Shown here in pieces: positions 1 through 7,643 of a stretch of 37,885 nt of DNA. A program made the position numbers and the translations under genes. Location: NCBI GenBank assembly GCA_002382445.1, contig DGAQ01000060.1:647-38531 (forward strand), written 5' to 3'. This stretch comes from Porticoccaceae bacterium UBA4026 (GTDB lineage: Bacteria > Pseudomonadota > Gammaproteobacteria > Pseudomonadales > Porticoccaceae). The notes below the pieces were generated by a model, which was not told where the DNA came from, searched no databases, and saw only the letters and a program-made list of their open reading frames with translations. Position 1 is the stretch's first letter, and every line of letters starts with the position of its first letter.

Positions 1-284
1 GTATCATTAGCGGCCTGTTTCACCTTGCCTTGCAACAGACCATTAGCCGCATTAGGGATTTCATTAAGATTACCAAAAAAATTCACAATGCAGTTTTGAA
101 TTGGTTTTGGAGTGACGGTTTCGTATAGGCTCACCACCGGTCGTCCCACACTGTTAATAACTATGTCATTGAAACCCCAAATCCCACGATTCAAATCCTC
201 TAGCGGGTCAGGGTTTTCAAACTCTTCAGAGAAAGTAGTCGTCGACATCAATGTCAGAGCGATTATTGCGAATAGTCTAAACAT
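1..284 (-). CDS. mlaA: MlaA/VacJ-family phospholipid transport protein, N-terminal part
   Basis: The gene runs off the left edge; only about 94 N-terminal residues are visible. Reading down from an ATG at 284, a short signal peptide (residues 1 to about 19, MFRLFAIIALTLMSTTTFS) is followed by DPLEDLNRGIWGFND and a stretch ending in NEIPNAANGLLQ. These match the N-terminal region of the MlaA family, outer-membrane proteins that remove misplaced phospholipids from the outer leaflet together with MlaC and MlaFEDB. There is no cysteine at the end of the signal peptide, so this copy does not look like a lipoprotein, unlike E. coli MlaA. The other mla genes are not visible. Family assignment is confident from the motifs; the exact role is inferred. 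Confidence 0.82.
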   Translation of the reverse strand, partial: MFRLFAIIALTLMSTTTFSEEFENPDPLEDLNRGIWGFNDIVINSVGRPVVSLYETVTPKPIQNCIVNFFGNLNEIPNAANGLLQGKVKQAAND

Positions 285-626
285 GTTTTTCCTAAAATTC
301 CCCTAACTAAGCAACTTTGGCTCTTTCCTGATTAACATTCTACTAGGACTCGATTCGCAGGTACATAGTTGAATTACGCAGCACATCAAAATTGTGCCTT
401 CCCCGCCTTAATAAGCACCGAATTTCGCCTTGAACAAATCATAAAAGAGTTAACTTATCTCTCTAACGAAATAATCTTGTTAGTTAATTTGGCACCTCTA
501 TTTTTCAGTGCGCTTCGAAGGGAAAAGTGACGCCCTCTCAGCTATCCATCGCATCGGTCACAACAACTGGCTACGCTGGCGTTTTGAGGCAACCAGCTAC
601 GATAGCTTTCGTGACCGATATACACT
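285..626. other. Gene-free interval between mlaA and the YczE-type gene
   Basis: About 340 bases without a convincing reading frame. The left part must carry the promoter of the mlaA-like gene. The right part carries a nested inverted repeat (described separately). I see no RNA gene, no strong terminator T-run and no insertion sequence. Confidence 0.5.
553..619. repeat. Inverted repeat with 9-bp arms and a nested hairpin
   Basis: ATCGGTCAC at 553-561 is the exact reverse complement of GTGACCGAT at 611-619. Between the arms lie two near-identical 12-base words (CAACTGGCTACG and CAACCAGCTACG) and a possible inner GCTGG/CCAGC stem. A third copy of GTGACCGAT occurs at 1373-1381, so two direct copies bracket the YczE-type gene. 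The element sits just 3' of that gene and may act as a terminator or a binding site; no T-run follows it. Confidence 0.45.
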
Positions 627-1307
627 TTAATTAGTCCTTTTATACTTACTGAAAAGTCTTTTAAAGCCGTACATGCTGGCGGCGACAGATGGACCAATGC
701 CTAATGCAAACAGCACAGTTCCAAATCCAACGCTGCCTCCTAAGACCCACCCGGCTGCTATAGCTGTCAGCTCAAGTCCACTCCTGACCGCAGCAATGGG
801 TAAGCCTGTTACTTTTTGCAGACCTGTCATCAACCCATCTCTTGGTCCGGGACCTAGATTGGCAATCAAATACAAACCTCCTCCAAATCCAGTCACTAAG
901 ACACCAATTATTACTGCTCCAAGCTTTAAGACAAGGTTGTCAAAGGTGGGTAAAAATGGAACTGAGAATTCAAGCACCAACGCAATAATGAGTACATTTA
1001 GAAGAGTTCCAATGCCTGGTATTTGTCTTAGAGGTATCCAGCAAAGTAAAACTACACAGCTAGTAATAAACGTAGCCAGCCCAAGACTCCAGCCAGTAAT
1101 CTGTGTAATACCTTGAGCTAATACTGTCCAAGGACTCACCCCTAAGCCTGCGGCAACGAGTAAAGCTTCTCCTAATCCGAAAAGCGTAAGTCCTATTATA
1201 AGAAAAAACACAGAAACCAACGGTGGCGTTATGGTCAGTGCCTTGGGAGAGCTCCAAGAAAGTATTGGAACCTCTTTAACGGACAAAAAGTCTGGCTTTA
1301 ATTTCAT
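627..1307 (-). CDS. YczE/YitT-type integral membrane protein
   Basis: Hydrophobic protein of about 226 residues with roughly five to six membrane segments, beginning near residue 30. The glycine-rich sequences GLGVSPWTVLAQGI (after the first helix) and LIANLGPGPRDGLMTGLQ (centre) are typical of the YczE family of bacterial membrane proteins, whose transport substrate is not established. The reading frame opens with a TTG at 1313, but an ATG two codons later at 1307 is the more natural start. It lies downstream of hrpA on the same strand after a gap of about 100 bases. GTGACCGAT occurs on both sides of the gene. Family is fairly sure; function is unknown. Confidence 0.72.
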   Translation of the reverse strand: MKLKPDFLSVKEVPILSWSSPKALTITPPLVSVFFLIIGLTLFGLGEALLVAAGLGVSPWTVLAQGITQITGWSLGLATFITSCVVLLCWIPLRQIPGIGTLLNVLIIALVLEFSVPFLPTFDNLVLKLGAVIIGVLVTGFGGGLYLIANLGPGPRDGLMTGLQKVTGLPIAAVRSGLELTAIAAGWVLGGSVGFGTVLFALGIGPSVAASMYGFKRLFSKYKRTN

Positions 1308-1407
1308 TTTCAATAATTTCTCATGGCGACTAATTACGGCTATTGATTAAAGATTTCAAAACGTAGTTTCAAGTGACCGATTAATAGCTAGGCTGGTGAT
1401 AATCAGG

Positions 1408-4400
1408 TCAAAGTACGTTTAGCTGGTCCACAATATCTGACCACTTCTTGGCCAAGCGCTTTGCTGACACAGGCGATCGCGTTTTCAATTGTTGGGCAAA
1501 CAAAGAGACCCGATACTCTTCTAATAACCACTGGAAATCTAACAATAAATCGGCTGAGGCTGAGGGAAGACGGAGTTGCTTTTCCCCCAACCCTTCGACC
1601 CCAATGGCGAAAGAGCGCAATTCGGCTATGTGTTCACGATCTTTGACTACTTGAGAGCTTAGTTTGTCGATTCGTATACTGATCCCTTTCACAAACCTTG
1701 GATATTGCTGGGTATTCTGTGGTTTTGCTCTACGCAGTGTTTCGCTAGAAAATAACCAATTTACCTGTACAGAAATGTCGAGTTGTGCGTCAACACCCAA
1801 GGCGCCAAGCTCTCCTAATCGCTTCTGCTGTTCGTGTAACTCAGTCAAAACGCTAGCAACCTGCACCCCATGCTGCTGAGCAATATCCACCACATGCGAT
1901 ATGCCCGCAGAAAAGCTTCGTTCAAAGCCTTCTCTATCTCGAACAACAGTCCCCGCAGTAAAGATCGCCTGCTGAAAACTCGCCTCGATGATCGCAACGA
2001 CTAATTCCTCTCGGGGACCTAAGCCTGCCGCCTTAAGCGCTAGATCTTTGCCTTTTAAGAGATTCTTCAGCAGATATTTTTGCTGCTCCCTACCCCGTAA
2101 AATGGCCAGTCTGAGCTGGCCATGTCTCGATATCTGCTCGGCAACCATTGGGTTATCGACTAATTCAATGGAGGCAGATTCACCATTATCCTGAAGTGCC
2201 GGCCACGCCTTAATAGTCATCTTGCCACGCGGTAACTCTACCTCTGAAGGTAGCTGTTCGAAATCCCATTCAAGAATACCTTTTCGCGCAATTGACTGCT
2301 CCGATGGACGAGCTAAACTTTGCTTAATCTGTTGTTTAAAATCTCTCTGTAACTGATGAAGGCTTCGAGCCATAGCAATCATCTGACCCTTATCGTCCTG
2401 TAACACAAAGTTCATCAGATACCAGTTATCAATATTTTCAACGTTCCAAGCGCTCTCTTCAATTTTTGTTCCGGTCAATCGGTGTAGTTGCTCACTCAAC
2501 ACCAGGGTCAGTGGTCTGTCCTGAGCGCTGACATTACTCAGAACCTTATCAATATAGTCTGGAACGGGCACAAATTGCCTTCGGACCTGTTTAGGCAGAC
2601 CCTTAATCAGTGCAATACATTTATCTCTCAGCATTCCAGGGACCAGCCACTGAAAAAAATAGTGGGGCAATTGATGCAGTACCGCCAAGGGTATAAATAA
2701 GCTCACACCATCTTTGGGATGACCGGGTTCAAAGTGATAGCGCAATTCAAACTCGAGACCTTTATGCCCAATCAGTTCGGGAAATTGGGCCTCTTCGCTG
2801 TCTGATAGACCTCGTAAAAGCAAAGATTCTTTGCTGATGAAGAGTAGTTTTGAGTCTGCTTTTTCAGCTGTTTTACGCCATTTTTCAAACGCGGGAAGAT
2901 TGCACACGTCTGAAGGAACTCGTTCGTCATAATGGCTATAAATAACCATTTGTTCTGCAAGGAGATCTCTCCGCCTAAAGCGATCCTCTAGCGCCTGAAG
3001 CTCTGACACTAAAGCATGATTATGCGCATAAAACTCTCCCTTAGCGCGATACCCATCTTCGACTAGCGCTTGCTGTATGAACACCTTTCTCGCCTCAGAA
3101 GGGCTTACATTGCCGTACACAACCTTTTTTCCCTCGACAATGGACAAGCCGAATAGGGTTTGACGTTCGCTGGCCATTACTTGGCCTGATTTCTGGTGAT
3201 AGAAAGGCTCGCTATGTGTTTTCTTCACCAAATGCGCGGCAAGACTTTCAAGCCAAGCTGAATCGATTTTTGCCACATTTAGAGCATATTGCTTAGTTGT
3301 CTCCATCAAGGATCCCGCCATTACCCATTTTGGCGGCTTCTTAGTCAGTCCAGACCCAGGGAAGATAAAAAATTTACGGTTTCTCGTCCCTGAAAACTCC
3401 CATTTTTCCTCTCGAATACCAACTTGCCCCAACAGACCAGACAATAGTGAGCAATGAATACTCGCGTAATCTGCGTCTATTTGATTCTCTTTTAAAGCCA
3501 GAACTCTGCAGGCGTTGTGAAGCTGATGATGTAAATCACGCCACTCTCTCATTCTTATAAATGATATGTAGTGCAAACGGCAATAGGTACTATATTGATT
3601 AGTGGAAAGATTGCTGCGCTTCTCTTCAAAGTGATTCCATAAGTTGAGTAGCGATACAAAATCAGAATTTTCGTCTACCCATTGCTTATGCGCTTGGTCG
3701 GCAGCCTGCTGCTTATCTCCCGGCCGCTCCCGAGGATCTTGGATACTCAACCCACTGGTAATAATAATCAATTCTCTCAGAGATCCGTTTTTGTCCGACT
3801 CTAAGATCATTCTTGCAAAGCGCGGATCTACCGGCAATGTCACTAGTTTCTTGCCAACGGACGTCAACCTTCCCTCTGCAGTGACTGCTTGAAGTTCTTC
3901 CAAGAGCTTATAACCGTCGTTTATCAAACGATTATCAGGTGGATCAATAAAAGGGAAATTTCGGATGTCTCCGAGCCGAAGCTGTAACATCTGTAAAATG
4001 ACTGCAGCTAGATTAGTACGAATTATCTCTGGATCAGTAAACAGCGATCGACTCTCAAAGTCGTCCTGCCGATACAACCGATAACATAGGCCGTCGCTCA
4101 CACGGCCGCAACGTCCAGCACGTTGATTGGCACTGGCCTGCGATATAGACTCTATTGGTAGTCTCTGCACCTTTGTTCTAAAACTGTACCGAGAGACTCT
4201 TGCGCGACCTGTATCGATGACATAACGAATTCCCGGCACTGTGAGGGAAGTTTCAGCAACATTAGTGCTCAAGATAACTCGCCTACCTCTATGTGGCGCA
4301 AAAATCTTACTTTGCTCGGATAGACTTAACCGAGCATAAAGAGGTACTATTTCCGTATCGCGCAATTGGGCCCGTCTAAGCGCCAAGCTCGCCTCGCGAA

Positions 4401-5334
4401 TTTCTCTCTCACCGCTTAAGAAAACTAAGACATCGCCCTGTTGTTGCCTGTCTTGAATATCGCGCAAACAATCCACGATCTGTTGATTTCGATCGCCATC
4501 TAAGATATCCAAATCACTGTATACAATGTCAACTGGGTAAGTCCTACCCGACACCTCAACAATAGGCGCATCATTAAAATGCGCGGAAAACTTTTGTATA
4601 TCAATAGTCGCCGAGGTAATAATTAGTTTTAAATCTTGCCGCTGTGCTAGCAGCGTCTTCAGGTAGCCAAGCAAGAAATCAATATTCAGGCTCCGTTCAT
4701 GAGCCTCATCTATAATCAGAGTGTCGTATTTGCTTAGAAATCTGTCTTGCTGTATTTCTGCCAGTAAAATTCCGTCTGTCATCAACTTAATATAGCTCTC
4801 AGACGATGTTTGATCTGAAAATCGAACCTTATACCCAACAGCTTTACCCAAAGGTGACTCGAGCTCTTCCGCTATGCGCTGGGCCACTGTCCGAGCAGCA
4901 ATTCGGCGTGGCTGTGTATGGCCAATAATTCCCTTCACACCTCTTCCGGCCTGAAGGCATATTTTTGGAATTTGGGTGGTTTTACCTGACCCCGTTTCTC
5001 CCGCAATGATAACCACCTGACTCTCTTCGATTAGCTGTCTGATTTCTTCAGAGCGCGTGCTAACAGGCAAGTCCGGAAACTGAATTTTTGGTAATTTCTT
5101 TTGCCGCGATTGAACAATTCCCTGTGAGCGAGCCACAGCATCTTGAAAGCCTTGCCATTCTTTAGCTACCAGCGCGGCATCCACAGTTGGCTGCGAAAAT
5201 CGAGTTGCCCGCCTAGACAAGCGAAACAAGTCTGCACTACCCACCGACTCCATAAGCTGAGACTTTAGCTGCTCAACTTGCCACAACGTCAATGGCAAAT
5301 TAGTGGGGAAATTAATATGATTCAGATCCTGCAT
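1408..5334 (-). CDS. hrpA: ATP-dependent RNA helicase HrpA (DEAH box)
   Basis: Large DEAH-box helicase that unwinds RNA; E. coli HrpA processes fimbrial mRNA and rescues stalled ribosomes. Numbered from an upstream ATG at 5370, the protein shows motif I GETGSGKTT (124-132), DEAH (221-224), SAT (253-255), TNVAETSLTVPG and QRAGRCGR, followed by the long C-terminal region characteristic of HrpA (about 1,300 residues, as in E. coli). I place the start at 5334 (MQDLNHIN): this leaves a 9-base gap after dnaQ and matches the E. coli N-terminal length better. The 5370 start would overlap the end of dnaQ by 28 bases. Neither has a strong ribosome-binding site. It is probably translated from the same transcript as dnaQ. 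Confidence 0.93.
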   Translation of the reverse strand: MQDLNHINFPTNLPLTLWQVEQLKSQLMESVGSADLFRLSRRATRFSQPTVDAALVAKEWQGFQDAVARSQGIVQSRQKKLPKIQFPDLPVSTRSEEIRQLIEESQVVIIAGETGSGKTTQIPKICLQAGRGVKGIIGHTQPRRIAARTVAQRIAEELESPLGKAVGYKVRFSDQTSSESYIKLMTDGILLAEIQQDRFLSKYDTLIIDEAHERSLNIDFLLGYLKTLLAQRQDLKLIITSATIDIQKFSAHFNDAPIVEVSGRTYPVDIVYSDLDILDGDRNQQIVDCLRDIQDRQQQGDVLVFLSGEREIREASLALRRAQLRDTEIVPLYARLSLSEQSKIFAPHRGRRVILSTNVAETSLTVPGIRYVIDTGRARVSRYSFRTKVQRLPIESISQASANQRAGRCGRVSDGLCYRLYRQDDFESRSLFTDPEIIRTNLAAVILQMLQLRLGDIRNFPFIDPPDNRLINDGYKLLEELQAVTAEGRLTSVGKKLVTLPVDPRFARMILESDKNGSLRELIIITSGLSIQDPRERPGDKQQAADQAHKQWVDENSDFVSLLNLWNHFEEKRSNLSTNQYSTYCRLHYISFIRMREWRDLHHQLHNACRVLALKENQIDADYASIHCSLLSGLLGQVGIREEKWEFSGTRNRKFFIFPGSGLTKKPPKWVMAGSLMETTKQYALNVAKIDSAWLESLAAHLVKKTHSEPFYHQKSGQVMASERQTLFGLSIVEGKKVVYGNVSPSEARKVFIQQALVEDGYRAKGEFYAHNHALVSELQALEDRFRRRDLLAEQMVIYSHYDERVPSDVCNLPAFEKWRKTAEKADSKLLFISKESLLLRGLSDSEEAQFPELIGHKGLEFELRYHFEPGHPKDGVSLFIPLAVLHQLPHYFFQWLVPGMLRDKCIALIKGLPKQVRRQFVPVPDYIDKVLSNVSAQDRPLTLVLSEQLHRLTGTKIEESAWNVENIDNWYLMNFVLQDDKGQMIAMARSLHQLQRDFKQQIKQSLARPSEQSIARKGILEWDFEQLPSEVELPRGKMTIKAWPALQDNGESASIELVDNPMVAEQISRHGQLRLAILRGREQQKYLLKNLLKGKDLALKAAGLGPREELVVAIIEASFQQAIFTAGTVVRDREGFERSFSAGISHVVDIAQQHGVQVASVLTELHEQQKRLGELGALGVDAQLDISVQVNWLFSSETLRRAKPQNTQQYPRFVKGISIRIDKLSSQVVKDREHIAELRSFAIGVEGLGEKQLRLPSASADLLLDFQWLLEEYRVSLFAQQLKTRSPVSAKRLAKKWSDIVDQLNVL

Positions 5335-5342
5335 AAAAAGCG

Positions 5343-6062
5343 CTATTCGCCAGCACCCTGCCAGATACATTGACCCGCTTTAGTGACGATGGCCGCCAAC
5401 TTTTCCTCATGCAAGGTTATTTCCTCATCGGACGCTTTAATAACTCTGAGCGGGGGTCGATTGTCTGGAAGTCGACGAATCACTGAGGTCTTATTCATTG
5501 CGCCACTTTCAGAGTCTGACTGATCATTAATGTTTAAATTGACCTGACCCCCTGTCATCAGCAGATAAACATCTGCCAATATCTCCGCATCCAGCAAGGC
5601 GCCATGAAGCTGTCGCTGAGAATTATCCACACCATATCGCTTGCACAAGGCATCGAGATTGTTTTTCTGTCCAGGATGCTTCTGTCTTGCGAGAGCTAGC
5701 GTATCAATAACCCTGCATCGAGACTCTATGGGCTGGTGTCCGCCTCGCAGTTTTTTAGCCTCGTGATTAATAAAGCCGATATCAAAAGATGCATTGTGAA
5801 TGATCAATTCGGCATCATCTAAAAACTCGAAAAAATCTGTCACTATGGCTTCAAAGAGCGGCTTATCCTCGAGGAATTGATCAGTAATACCATGCACCTC
5901 CATTGCGCCCTCATCGACCTTGCGCTGAGGGTTTATGTATTGGTGGTAATGGCGGCCAGTTAACTTTCGGTCAACCATTTCGACGCAACCAATTTCAATA
6001 ATTCGATGGTCCTGAGAAGTTTCTAATCCAGTCGTTTCAGTATCAAGAACAATCTGTCTCAT
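5343..6062 (-). CDS. dnaQ: DNA polymerase III epsilon subunit (proofreading exonuclease)
   Basis: The 3'-5' proofreading subunit of the replicative polymerase. From the ATG at 6062 the 239-residue protein carries Exo I as D7-x-E9 (LDTETTG), Exo II as HNASFD with D94, and Exo III with H153 and D158 (HGALLDAE): the full set of metal and catalytic residues of DEDDh exonucleases. After the nuclease domain, TGGQVNL (Q173) sits where E. coli DnaQ has its beta-clamp-binding QTSMAF motif. A frame extending to 6122 would add 20 residues with no family counterpart and overlap rnhA, so 6062 is preferred. It lies 46 bases after rnhA on the same strand. Confidence 0.95.
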   Translation of the reverse strand: MRQIVLDTETTGLETSQDHRIIEIGCVEMVDRKLTGRHYHQYINPQRKVDEGAMEVHGITDQFLEDKPLFEAIVTDFFEFLDDAELIIHNASFDIGFINHEAKKLRGGHQPIESRCRVIDTLALARQKHPGQKNNLDALCKRYGVDNSQRQLHGALLDAEILADVYLLMTGGQVNLNINDQSDSESGAMNKTSVIRRLPDNRPPLRVIKASDEEITLHEEKLAAIVTKAGQCIWQGAGE

Positions 6063-6108
6063 TATCGTTATTTCTTCAATAGTTAATTTGAGTTTGGGAA
6101 CAACAAAC

Positions 6109-6540
6109 CTAAAGTTCGTCAATACCCCTATTCGCTAGTTGGTCGGCAATCTCATTTTCAGTGTGCCCGCTATGTCCCTTAACCCACTGCCAATCGATAG
6201 TGTGCCGCTGAATTACATCATCTAACTGCTTCCACAGATCAACATTTTTAACTGGCTTTTTTGTCGCTGTTTTCCACCCACTTTTTTTCCAGTTAGGCAT
6301 CCATTGTTGGATCCCTTTTAGAACGTAAGTTGAATCGGAGGTTAGAACAACATCACAGGGTCGCTTTAACGCGGACAATGCCTGAATGACCGCCATTAAC
6401 TCCATGCGGTTGTTGGTGGTCTCTGACTCACCACCGCACAGCTCTTTCTCATCATCGCCAAATCGCAATAATGCGCCCCAGCCGCCGGGCCCTGGATTCC
6501 CACGACATGCGCCATCAGTAAAAATTTCAACTCGATTCAT
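6109..6540 (-). CDS. rnhA: Ribonuclease HI
   Basis: Cleaves the RNA strand of RNA-DNA hybrids, for example R-loops and primers. The 143-residue length is usual for bacterial RNase HI. The metal-binding residues D9 (FTDGACRGNPGPGGWG), E47 (NNRMEL), D69 (TSDSTYV) and D133 (ENEIAD) are all present, with catalytic H123 in VKGHSGH. It is codirectional with dnaQ, as in pseudomonads, whereas in E. coli the two genes diverge. It probably shares a transcript with the methyltransferase upstream (39-base gap). Confidence 0.96.
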   Translation of the reverse strand: MNRVEIFTDGACRGNPGPGGWGALLRFGDDEKELCGGESETTNNRMELMAVIQALSALKRPCDVVLTSDSTYVLKGIQQWMPNWKKSGWKTATKKPVKNVDLWKQLDDVIQRHTIDWQWVKGHSGHTENEIADQLANRGIDEL

Positions 6541-6579
6541 TCTATGCCCTATTAATCAGTCATCGCAGAATATCAATAT

Positions 6580-7425
6580 TTATTTACTCTCTGTTTTCGA
6601 TCCTAGCGGTTTAGCGGTAGAGGACCTTAAACGACCACTAACGCTACGTTTCCAGACTCGAGAAGAACTACTGATACCGCGGGCAACACGCTTTACTGCA
6701 TGAATCATATAGAAATTACCAACGGGAAGACGTATTTTTTCGCAGGCATTATCCCATGGCGAAATGTCCTCCCTCATAGCCAGAGGCTTTTGCCCGTCAC
6801 TCGCACCTGCCGCTAGCCTGCGTGGCCAATGATAAGCGCCATGATCGACGTCCAAAACCTCACAATTCAGGAGCGTTAACCAATCAATTAACCTGCCTTT
6901 ACGAAGGTTATGAAAACGATACTGGGGGCGATTCGTCACCAACTGCATTGGAAACTTAATCAAGCCTGTGGGACCCATCGGATTAAACACACATATGATG
7001 AGATGCCCACCCGGTGATAGAACACGCAAGGCTTCGTTTAACGAAGCCTTGGGGGATTCTGAAAACTCCACCGAGTGCTGCAGCAATACGACGTCAACTA
7101 CCTCCGAAGGCAAAGGTAAATCAGAAAAATCAGCCGCCGCGGACATTTCTGCAATATTACCCAACACTTGGGACTGCACCCCAAAGCGGTGTATTTGACT
7201 AAAGCAATCCAGAGTTTCTTGACTCGGCGATAAGCCCAGGCGCAAAAATCGATAGCCGGGTAAATGACCATATTTTTTTGTGAAAATTCGTCTCTCGACG
7301 GACATGATATAGGATGCAAATGCTGACTCTGACCAGTTTAGCAGACCTGCACTAGTCACACCTAAGTCTTCTATGTCAAAGCGTTTTAACATTTGTTGTA
7401 ATAACCTGTAGGGAACTGATGGCAC
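6580..7425 (-). CDS. SAM-dependent methyltransferase, YafS-like
   Basis: Class I methyltransferase-like protein of 281 residues. The segment 101-145 (DLPLPSEVVDVVLLQHSVEF, then LRVLSPGGHLII) is a clear Methyltransf_11-type core. The SAM-binding glycine motif near residues 58-66 is degenerate (RFLRLGLSP). Its place directly before rnhA and dnaQ matches the yafS position in E. coli and the homologous gene in Pseudomonas; no substrate is established for that family. The longest frame opens with GTG at 7425 without a visible ribosome-binding site. An internal ATG at 7392 is a possible alternative. The last about 40 residues are basic and serine-rich. Confidence 0.8.
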   Translation of the reverse strand: MPSVPYRLLQQMLKRFDIEDLGVTSAGLLNWSESAFASYIMSVERRIFTKKYGHLPGYRFLRLGLSPSQETLDCFSQIHRFGVQSQVLGNIAEMSAAADFSDLPLPSEVVDVVLLQHSVEFSESPKASLNEALRVLSPGGHLIICVFNPMGPTGLIKFPMQLVTNRPQYRFHNLRKGRLIDWLTLLNCEVLDVDHGAYHWPRRLAAGASDGQKPLAMREDISPWDNACEKIRLPVGNFYMIHAVKRVARGISSSSRVWKRSVSGRLRSSTAKPLGSKTESK

Positions 7426-7573
7426 ATAGAATATAGGCTTAATGAGTTATGTTTTGCACTATTATGGAGGCTGAATCAATTAAACTCCACCTGATAATCT
7501 GTAACATTAGCTGCAGTAAGGATCCCTCTATCGTCAAGCTGTAAAATTAGAGACGCTTTATGCTAATCTGTAT

Positions 7574-7602
7574 TTGTCTTAGATACTTAACATAGCTACA
7601 AT
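7574..7602 (+). promoter_or_regulatory. Sigma-70-type promoter of mltD
   Basis: TTGTCT (7574-7579) and TACAAT (7597-7602) are separated by exactly 17 bases. Transcription would begin near 7609, about 35 bases before the proposed ATT start of mltD, so the transcript does include the lipoprotein signal sequence. Confidence 0.65.
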
Positions 7603-7643
7603 CGCGGCATAAAAATTTACAGGTATTATTAGGGGTCTTCGCT

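Noticed and set aside
673..1116. Plus-strand frame of 147 codons
   Set aside because: It is the antisense shadow of the YczE-type gene; proline- and serine-rich composition is typical of reversed membrane-protein codons.
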